Positions 9,501 through 15,929 of a stretch of 18,035 nt of DNA are shown here, one piece after another. The position numbers and the translations under genes were made by a program. Source of the DNA: Stereocaulon alpinum (Eukaryota; Ascomycota; Lecanoromycetes; Lecanorales; Stereocaulaceae); contig JAEUBA010000249.1 of assembly GCA_018257865.1 (NCBI GenBank), positions 1-18,035 on the forward strand. Reading direction: 5' to 3'. Every line of letters starts with the position of its first letter. Within the stretch, counting starts at the first letter, position 1. Below the pieces are notes generated by a model. It saw nothing but the letters and a program-made list of their open reading frames with translations, did no database searches and was not told where the DNA came from.

Positions 9501-9928
9501 TTCTCTTTATTAAAGATATTAATTAAGTTATAGTACTCCTTTAGGAGCTTCTTCTTAAGGTCGTCCTCTATATAGACGGTGGTCTCGCGTATTACTTTAG
9601 TAGGGGTATCCTTTCTCAGCTTACGTTCTATTCCTATAAGGGTTATAGAGAAGTACTAAACTTAGTACTTCTTTAGGTTCTAGGCTAGTAGGTAGAAGGC
9701 TACTATACTAATTTAACTAATATCTAATACCTTATTTTCTTTAGGCGGGGGAGGAGTAGGCTGAGTAGTACTAACCTTTTTTAGCTTAGGTTTTACCACA
9801 GCGATTTTAGTAGACTTTACCGGCTTTAAGGTAGTTAATTTAACTTTAACTCCCAGACTAGAGGTAGGCGGCTTAGGCGTAGGTATACCTATATAGTCGT
9901 AACGCCCTAGTATAAAGATAATACGATT
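6518..9928 (-). pseudogene. Pol relic of element B: protease end, RT, RNase H, integrase, chromodomain
   Basis: Minus strand, RIP stops throughout. From the right: protease end ILGRYDYIG (9884-9912) and a proline-rich linker; DIS-ISIVAF near 9710-9735; KEYYNLINIFNKEKVKELP, the usual start of gypsy RT, near 9490-9545; LTGGPTSY near 9045-9065; polymerase motif YLDN at 8969-8980 where YLDD is expected; RNase H with VLEIDSLDY (first Asp 8531-8539), FYSKNLL, NKELL and FTNYKSLEYF (Asp-His to Asn-Tyr), then KLNRKVDTLTKLPN. Integrase: zinc finger ARYIRNYYIY-R (Cys to Tyr) near 7700-7735; catalytic Asp 7607-7609, Asp 7418-7420 and Glu 7310-7312. The last two are 36 codons apart, the canonical D-x35-E spacing, and all three survive. 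GPY/F module VGDLVFLSSRNI...LGLFKVIEKVG near 6860-6965. Chromodomain EELDKILDA near 6680-6715, ending in SSPS before a TAA at 6518-6520. Regulation cannot be read. Confidence 0.9.
9918..9928. repeat. Target-site duplication of insertion I, left copy
   Basis: The 11-mer ataatacgatt here is repeated at 11113-11123. It abuts the GATT tail, so its last four bases could also be counted as tail; the minimum duplication would then be 7 bp. Confidence 0.82.
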
Positions 9929-10001
9929 GATTGATTGATTGGTTTATACGCCTATTCTAGTATCTATATATACTAATAAGGGTGTTCTATTATATTATTT
10001 G
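9929..10001 (-). repeat. LINE-type 3' end with GATT-repeat tail, copy 2
   Basis: Shares with 3073-3148 the tail and the following tatacgcctattctagtatc, atatatactaataagggtgt and tatattatt blocks in the same order. Similarity stops at about 10001. Confidence 0.85.
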
Positions 10002-11112
10002 TAAAACTAGTAGATAGTATACGTAGTATACCTTTCTTAGCCGTAAGAGAAACTATAGTATAGTACCTAGATAAAAACTCCCGCTTATCCTTAATAATAT
10101 AATTACTTTTAGTTTAGGGATTATACCCTAGGCCTCCTTAACACCAGTAACTCTTAACTGTGTTCTTTAATATTATACTAAGCGCTCTATAATATTATTT
10201 CTAATACTAACTATAATACACGCCCTTCGTACTATACTTAGCTCTTAAGGACCCTACTATATTCTTCTATATCCTTTAACTTTATTATAGCGCTAAGCGC
10301 CCTATAACTTTCTTTAACCTTTACTATATTAATACGGGGGGGGGAGGAGGGGGTATATAGCCGTCCTATAAGGGTTTAAGTTATTAGCGCTGATTAGTAG
10401 TATTTATTAGTATCCGTAGTAGTACTAGATTTAGCTATTCGGTAGTTTACTAGTTAAGGATATAAAAAAGGGGGGAAGCTATATATACCGCCTAGGAGGC
10501 CTATACTTATATAAAGAATCGGATAGTATAATATCCCGCTAGTTATATTAGATAGTACTTACTTCTATCCTTATATACTTTACTTTAGGGGGGAGCTAAC
10601 CCTTTAGCTTATAATTATAGTTATACAGTACTACTTATACTAAAGGCTCGCCTAGCTACTTAGATAGGGGCCGTCCTTTTCTAAAATATACCTTCTAATT
10701 TATAACTTAGTATATCCTTCTCTTAGTCCTATATACCTATAACCCTAGCCTTCCCCTAGGATAGACTGCGCGTTAGTCTTAACTAGTAGATATATATTAA
10801 GCGTACGTAGATATTAGATTTTTTAAATTAACGGCTAGGTAGGTATTACCTATACTCTTTACTTATTAGGCTAAGATACTATACCTAATACTAATTCTTA
10901 CTGTCTAGTCTCGATCGTAGGGGAGGTATAATAGTCGTAGTAGAGTTAGGGTAGGTATTATCGCGTTGCCCGAAAAACTCTATAGTTCTCAGCAACTACG
11001 CGACGTCTTAATATCGTTTAACCTGCAATATATTAGGGGAGACATCTTAGCTCTGAATAGGTATTCAGGTTCGTAGCTAGTACCGCGTATAGGTGTGTCT
11101 CTATCGCTAGCT
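9929..11112 (-). mobile_element. Insertion I: 1184-bp non-autonomous LINE-like element
   Basis: Interrupts the protease of element B. The left end is a GATT tail plus about 70 bp nearly identical to the 3' end of LINE D; the right end has no structure; an 11-bp target duplication flanks it. Excision restores the protease frame (ANNRII joined to FILGRYDYIG). Hence it behaves as a product of target-primed reverse transcription with its 3' end at the left. The body is not homologous to the part of LINE D present here. On the minus strand a weak reading PSSPPRINIVKVKESYRALS followed by KLKDIEEYSRVLKS (about 10255-10355) could be ORF1-like, but I cannot confirm it. The first 130 bp (10975-11110) keep unusually many CA/TG. 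It contains a G-rich run at 10334-10353. It may be a deletion derivative of a LINE (5' part joined to 3' end) or a SINE-like parasite. Confidence 0.72.
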
Positions 11113-11123
11113 ATAATACGATT
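11113..11123. repeat. Target-site duplication of insertion I, right copy
   Basis: Second copy of ataatacgatt. Gypsy protease coding sequence continues to its right. Confidence 0.82.
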
Positions 11124-11585
11124 ATTAGCTATATTTAGTAAGACCTTATACTTATTTATCTATAGCTTACTAAGGATAATATATTAATTACCTAAGTTAG
11201 TAATAAGTATAGGTATAGTAGACTCTATATAGTCGCTAACCCGTATTAAGGGATAAATAGTATAGGTAATAGGCTTCCTTCGTATTTTACTATTATATCC
11301 GTAAAGGTATCGGGGTTTAGAAAAGGGAATAGGGACGATATTAAGGGTATTAGAAAGGATTTACACTTCTTTTTTATTAATAAATAAGTATATAGTAGTA
11401 TTAGTATTAGTAAGAGCTTTTAATTTATATTCCTTATCCTAAGCTATTAAGGTAATAGGATATATAAATAAACGCCTACTAAAGGGATTATAGAATTCTA
11501 CGGATAATAAGAATAGTAGGTCCTTAGGGGTAACTTCTCTAAGGATAGCTAGTTTTCTAAATCTAATATCTCCTTAACTTCTTTA
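11113..11585 (-). pseudogene. Protease (retropepsin) relic at the 5' end of pol of element B
   Basis: Minus-strand frame, separated from the rest of pol by insertion I. Blocks: EVTPKDLLFLLSVEFYNPFS near 11485-11545; YPITLIA-DKEYKLKALTNT near 11405-11465; TTIYLFINKKE near 11365-11400; IPFSKPRYLYGYNSKI near 11280-11330; MLITNLG-type block (observed LITNLG-) and ILSKL-INKYKVLLNIANN near 11115-11180. The pattern follows the retropepsin of fungal gypsy elements, where the active site D-T-G-A-T appears here as N-T-N-T-T. The protease frame is offset by -1 from the gag zinc-knuckle frame, so pol was either expressed by -1 frameshifting or as a separate frame. Confidence 0.8.
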
Positions 11586-12926
11586 GCCTCTCTAGCGTCC
11601 TCGTCTTCGCTACTAACTTCTTATACTACTTTATAGAGACGCTTAGGGTATTCGGGGGCGAAGTAGCCTTTCTTATTATAATAGAAATACCTTAGCTTAT
11701 CCTTTAGTACCAGATACTCCTCCTTATAATATTCCTCTTTATAGGTATTAGATAGGGAGTAGGTAGTTATACTTTTAAAGGTAACTTAGCGATCTATATA
11801 AGGGTTAGGAGTAGGGGAGGGGGCTTACTAACTCTTTATCCTTAGGATACTATAAGGGTTAGTATTTACCTAAGGCTTTATAGCAGCTTCCTTAGCTTAG
11901 ATATTATATATCTCTTAGTTAGTAATTACGAGGAACTTATTAAGGGTAGAGTAGTCCTCGTTTATCTTATATTTCTCTATATAAATATCCCTTTTTAGGG
12001 CGGGGGAGATTTTCTTATATAGTTCCTTAAATTAACGCTTAGCGTTAATTTTACTAGTAGTTATAAGCTAGGTAAATTTAATCCGGAAGTTATTATAGGT
12101 TATTAATCCTATTTTAAGCTTATAATAGGTAAGGTGGGTAGACTAGATATAGTTATAATTAAAGAAGCGCTAGTCTAGTATCTTTAAGATATTAGAGGCG
12201 TTCTTAGCTAGGCTTATATAGGCGGGATCTATATATTAAAGGATTAGGATTTAAGCTTTACTAAAGGAGTACTTAAAGTAGGTAGAGACTTATTTTAATT
12301 CTTTCTAAAAGTTAGCGGAGTATTCCTTAATAAATAGCTTTATTACTATCTTCTATAAATTATACTCTACCTCACCCTTATAGTTACTAAAACGATTACG
12401 GGGGTACTTAATTTTAGATAGATTAATAGGAGAGCTACTAGGGGTAGGCTTAGAAAGGTAGTAGTCTATTAATAGCTAGAGGTTAGCGGTAAGGGCTCTC
12501 TACTAACGTTAGGGATTAGGAGGCGTAGGCGGGAGGGTATTCGCTATAAGGGCCGCTACTATAGTAGCTTAGATAGTAGTTATTATAAAGGTAGTCTAAG
12601 CTTTTATAAAGGCTAGTATATCCCCTATATTAGTAGGTAGCGGGGGGGGTATAGTAACTATTTTTTTAGTATCTTCCTTAGAGCTTAAGTTCTCTACGTC
12701 TTCTAGCTTAGAAGTTTTAATTAAGGGTAGGGGGTCGTTAAGATCTAAAGAAGAGGGTATAGGTACTAAAGACTAGCTTAGAGATAAGAATCTTAGATAG
12801 TTAGGAGGTATACTTTAACGTATACTCTTACAAGATAGTATATAAGTAGTAGATAGGTAGGTAGAGGGATAAAGACTAAGGTACCTAGTATTTAGGTAAG
12901 TAGGATTAGAATTATATTATTAGGTA
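11578..12926 (-). pseudogene. Gag relic of element B with CCHC zinc knuckle
   Basis: Structural protein that packages the RNA. The capsid part (12103-12926) is the direct repeat of 4296-5110 in element E. It continues with KFTKLITTSKINAKR near 12020-12075, LYKKISPALKRDIYIEKYKI near 11960-12020 and EDYSTLNKFLVIT. The zinc knuckle is at 11648-11689: YFYYNKKGYFAPEY, where family members have CxxCxxxxHxxxxC; every one of the four metal ligands (3 Cys, 1 His) is now Tyr, each explained by one RIP transition. The acidic tail SSEDEDAREAKEVKEI follows. The frame ends at TAG near 11560-11575. The 5' start was cut off by Helitron H2. Confidence 0.9.
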
Positions 12927-12960
12927 CTAGAGAATACCTGTAAAAATCCAGATTTTTACT
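12927..12960 (-). other. Helitron H2 3' terminus: hairpin plus CTAG
   Basis: Stem gtaaaaatc (12940-12948) and gatttttac (12951-12959) with a 2-base loop, followed on the minus strand by aggtattct and CTAG (12930-12927), then T of the target. This is the textbook Helitron 3' end (hairpin about 10 bp before CTRR). The hairpin keeps CA/TG bases (cctg, tcca). Confidence 0.87.
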
Positions 12961-12976
12961 ATTTTTACTAAGGCTA

Positions 12977-14230
12977 TTAATTAGGTAATAGTACCTAAGT
13001 ATATACTATATTCTTTATTAATCGGTTATTCGTATATTTATAACTATCCGGCCTAATAATATATAGATTCGCCTGCTTCGTAACCTATAAAAGCGATATA
13101 TAGAGCTAACTATAACTAAAAGCCGGCCGTAACTATAGGTTAATACCTACGAACTTTATAGATTACCCCTAGGACTTATTTATTATTATTATAAATACTA
13201 GGCGGATTAGATATTACTTATATATAAAGGGTATAGGGATCCTCTTATTATTTTCCTTAGACTATAATAGTATTTTAAAGAGTATTACCTTCTCGCTATT
13301 ATACGTACCGCCTATAATCTCGCCTTTAAAGATATACTTACTATACTATATAACCTAGAGCTGAGTCCCGTTATAAAGCCGTAGCGGATTTAGGTTTCTA
13401 AGTAATATAACTAGAATACCTAGTTTAATACAGAGCTTATAGGGCGGTAGCGAGGCCTTATAAAATATATTAAAATATTTAGTCGGAAAGAGGTCCTTAT
13501 CTTCTTTAGAAATAGCCTAATTAATACTTTAGTATATAGTAAGCTCGCTAGGTATCTGCGTTATAAGCTTACTATTAATCTTAGTAACGTCCTTATTCGC
13601 AATAGTAAGAATAGCTCTTTAAGATAGATACTCTCTATCTACTATACCTAGGCGATATAGGTTTAGGTATACCTTATTAATTAACTTATTAATAGCGTTT
13701 TTAGGAACGTAGCTATAAGCCTAAGGTACTACGTCTTCCTTAGTAGTAGAGCTCTTCTAAATACTAGACCCGTTCCCGATCTTAAGAAGATTAATAGCAA
13801 AAGCCCTTATATTAGTATATATAGAATCGGTGAGATTAGGATTATTAAGTTATTCGTTAATAGTTAGATCTAATTATATAGTATCCTACTAAAACTCAGC
13901 CTATTATATATAGGTATTAATAACCTAACTACTAAATCCGCTAGCTACTACTAGTAGGGTTTATTAAAAATTACTATAAAAGTAGACGACCTTACCCCTA
14001 AACTACGCCCCCTTATTACTATAGATATCTTAAAGGCTTTAGCTTACAGCCTCTATATTATACCTACTCTATATAGGCGACTTATCCTAAAAGATTACCT
14101 AAGCTCGCTTTATAAGCTCTATAAGGTTCGTCCCTTTCTTAATCCTATATAAAGAAGTAGCGTCCGAATCTAGTAGTATATAAAGGCTAGCGACGCCGGC
14201 TCTAAGCTAGCGCACTAAGGTATAAGAGAC
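12977..14230 (-). pseudogene. Helitron PIF1-like helicase relic, C-terminal part
   Basis: Superfamily 1 DNA helicase domain of the Rep-helicase transposase, which unwinds the strand during rolling-circle transfer. Minus-strand frame, RIP stops only. From the right: RAGVASLY near 14180-14205; Walker B-like VIF-DKSP at about 14071-14098 (family: WDEAPM); NF--TLLVVASGFSS near 13935-13985 (family: GGDFRQxLPVV); LTDSIYTNIRAFAINLLKIG near 13780-13850; AILTIANKDVTKINSKLI near 13560-13625; FPTKYFN near 13470-13490; LPPYKL, ILLRNLNPLRLYNGTQL near 13355-13410; FIIIINKS-G near 13165-13195 (family: FAMTINKSQG); SLL-VTK near 13075-13100 (SRVTK). It ends at TAA 12977-12979, followed at once by TAG. The Walker A region is missing. 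Very close to the family pattern. Confidence 0.9.
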
Positions 14231-14239
14231 GTAAAGTTA

Positions 14240-14587
14240 CTAGATTCAGGTATTAAGCAATAGATATAATTATATTACTTAGTAGTCGAGTGGTAGCAGA
14301 ACTAATTTCTAAAGATCCCTAAAATACGGGGGAGTCCTAGGTAGTAATACTATTACTAAGCCCCTAGACCCTAATTAATATTATTACGTTAGCGTAGCTA
14401 TAACGCGTATATACTTAAGGGTTAATAGTATCCTCCCCTCTAGGCCCTAGTCCCTAAGTACTAAAGTATATAGAACAGACTACTTATTAAAAACCCTTTA
14501 AACTTAGTAGGAAACGTAAGGGAAAAGAGTTAACCTAAAGGCGACGTCGTTAAGGCGGCGCCTTATATATATAGAATATCGTCTAAC
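14240..14587. other. Unassigned segment between Helitron H2 and the G LTR
   Basis: No reading frame or known protein seen. It holds a degenerate tRNA-like stretch (14276-14344) and, near its right end, the palindromes cgacgtcg (14542-14549) and aaggcggcgcctt (14552-14564) next to a TATA run (14564-14573). On the minus strand this is TATA box then GC palindrome, as in a promoter. It may be the R-U5 part of the G LTR (making that LTR about 1.45 kb), or remaining Helitron or other DNA. Confidence 0.45.
14276..14344 (+). other. Degenerate tRNA-like sequence
   Basis: TACTTAG (14276-14282) can pair with CTAGGTA (14337-14343) as a 7-bp acceptor stem with one G-U. TAGTCGAGTGG (14283-14293) follows at the exact place of an A box (consensus TRGYNNARNNGG). 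The B box is poor (gggggagtcc instead of GGTTCGANTCC) and I cannot fold a clean anticodon or T arm; length 68 is short. It could be chance, a RIP-damaged tRNA, or a tRNA-derived SINE head. Confidence 0.22.
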
Positions 14588-15712
14588 TGTAATAACGCCC
14601 AAATCTATTATAATATAAAAAGAATACGTAGCAGGCGTAGCAGTAACGCGTAGTTATTAATAAATATAATCAATTACCAGCCGTATTAGTAGGTAATAGC
14701 TACGTTATTATATTATTAGTTATTATTATTTTGAATAGCTTTAACATATAGCGACGTTGCAGCGACGACGACCTACGGGTATATAAATAATAACTTTCCC
14801 CCTAACTTCTCTCTCTTTATAACTCCTAATACAACTTATACGTTCCCTAATATTAGCGTACTTATATCATAATTAATATTACTAATATAGTTAATAGTTC
14901 TTCTCGTTATAATAATATCTAAATATTCTCTTAAGATTATATATTACTATCGCGCAATCGGCGTATATTATTAGCTGCTAATATATTACTTATAGGTATA
15001 ACTTATATATATACTTAATATTATACGTCGCTATCGCGTAACCGGCGTATATTATTAGCTGCTAACATATTACTTATAGATATAATATATATATATACTT
15101 AATATTATACGTCGCTATCGCGTAACCGGCGCGTATTACTAGCTACTAACACTTATAGACTATATTATCGATATACCTTTACCCTATAGGACTTATTTCT
15201 ATATAGGGAATAATAATTATGATCGCAGCGACGCTCCTCCCTATTAATGTTATAAGGATAGCTACTATAGGCTTAATTATTATTATAAGGTATATTATTC
15301 TAATAGCTCTGCTACGTCGCCTCCTAATATATCTAAATCCTAAAGCCGTTTCGTTAGTCTATATAGCGATCGGTGCGGTATTATAGGCGCGAAGGCTAGA
15401 CTTACTAAGTATAACGTAAGCGTAAGAAAATTGGGAAGCGTATTACCTAATAATAAAAAGCGTAAGGCTAAACCGTAGTAATAAGTAGGGTAGCTCCTAT
15501 AATAATTACTAATCTCTAATAGGAACTTACAGCAGCGAGATAGTAGGTCGTAGAACTTAAGCAAACTATCGCTAACTAGTAGTTTAAGTTAGGAACCCTC
15601 TAATAAATAATTACTAAGTATACTAAGGAGATAGAGAGTCTCTAGTAATATATTAAGCTCTTAAAGGAGTAATTATACCGCTATATATTAGCGTAGAGAC
15701 GGCGTTAGGATA
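14588..15712 (-). repeat. 3' LTR of gypsy element G (proposed, about 1.1 kb)
   Basis: Lies downstream of the G pol and polypurine tract. Proposed ends on the minus strand: TATCCTAACGCCG at 15712 and GGGCGTTATTACA at 14588. These are imperfect inverted repeats of each other and fit TG...CA. It includes an 84-bp tandem repeat. It holds no gene; the 74-codon open stretch at 15340-15564 lacks any recognisable feature. Only one LTR of G is in the window, so the left end in particular is tentative; it could extend to about 14250. Confidence 0.5.
14931..15165. repeat. 84-bp tandem repeat, about 2.7 copies
   Basis: The marker ctatcgcg recurs at 14947, 15031 and 15115, exactly 84 bp apart. Each unit carries cggcgtatatta, ttagctgctaa, atattacttatag and an AT-rich tail; the third unit is partial. 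Being in the presumed U3 of an LTR, it may have been an enhancer-type repeat. Confidence 0.92.
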
Positions 15713-15743
15713 TTTATTTATTTTTTCCTTCTTCTTTTCTTCT
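15713..15743 (-). other. Polypurine tract of element G
   Basis: On the minus strand a purine run agaagaaaagaagaaggaaa and further A (15721-15743), then taaataaa, immediately upstream of the proposed LTR start. Position and composition fit the primer for plus-strand synthesis. The stretch 15744-15929 between it and the pol stop holds no gene. Confidence 0.65.
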
Positions 15744-15929
15744 ACTAATATTTAGCAGCGCACCCGTATACGTCGTCTTACTAATATAAGATAGATATTT
15801 AGCTAGTAATTAATTTAATCTCTTCTTTATTCTACTAAGGTATAAGTAAGTAAGTATAATAATTATAGAGGAGTACGCTTATAGTATAAGACTATTTACT
15901 TATAAGGTTTATAATTATTATAACTTATA

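Larger units (their letters stand above)
6188..12926 (-). mobile_element. Ty3/gypsy chromovirus B, nearly complete relic
   Basis: Minus-strand LTR retrotransposon. Transcription order from the right: gag (12926 to about 11580), protease, RT, RNase H, integrase, chromodomain (to 6518), polypurine tract, 3' LTR (6464 to 6188). Its leader and 5' LTR are separated by Helitron H2 and lie beyond the window. Without insertion I and its duplicated 11 bp about 5.5 kb remains, a normal size. The order RT-RH-IN identifies Ty3/gypsy rather than copia; the C-terminal chromodomain identifies a chromovirus. It was inserted in fragment F. All domains are RIP-inactivated. Confidence 0.92.
12927..14240 (-). 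mobile_element. Helitron H2, 3' part
   Basis: Minus-strand Helitron whose 3' end is at 12927: helicase C-terminus, then a 9-bp-stem hairpin, nine bases, CTAG, then host T. In sister element E the same place (5113/5114) is an uninterrupted AT, so insertion was between A and T without duplication, as known for Helitrons. The 5' half (Rep, TC end) is not in the window. Helicase similarity stops at about 14230, where either gypsy G or other DNA interrupts it. Confidence 0.87.

Noticed and set aside
3073..10001. The shared 75-bp ends at 3073 and 9929 as LTRs of one 7-kb element
   Set aside because: Each has its own target duplication, a tandem-repeat tail and a different body, and the gypsy domains between are out of order for one element.
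9929..10145. Solo LTR (TGTTAAGG to ATCAATCA on the minus strand)
   Set aside because: The 11-bp duplication places the other end at 11112, not near 10145, and the GATT tail fits a LINE-type end.
15340..15564. 74-codon open stretch on the minus strand
   Set aside because: Lies within the proposed LTR of G, has RIP base composition and no recognisable motif; chance frame.
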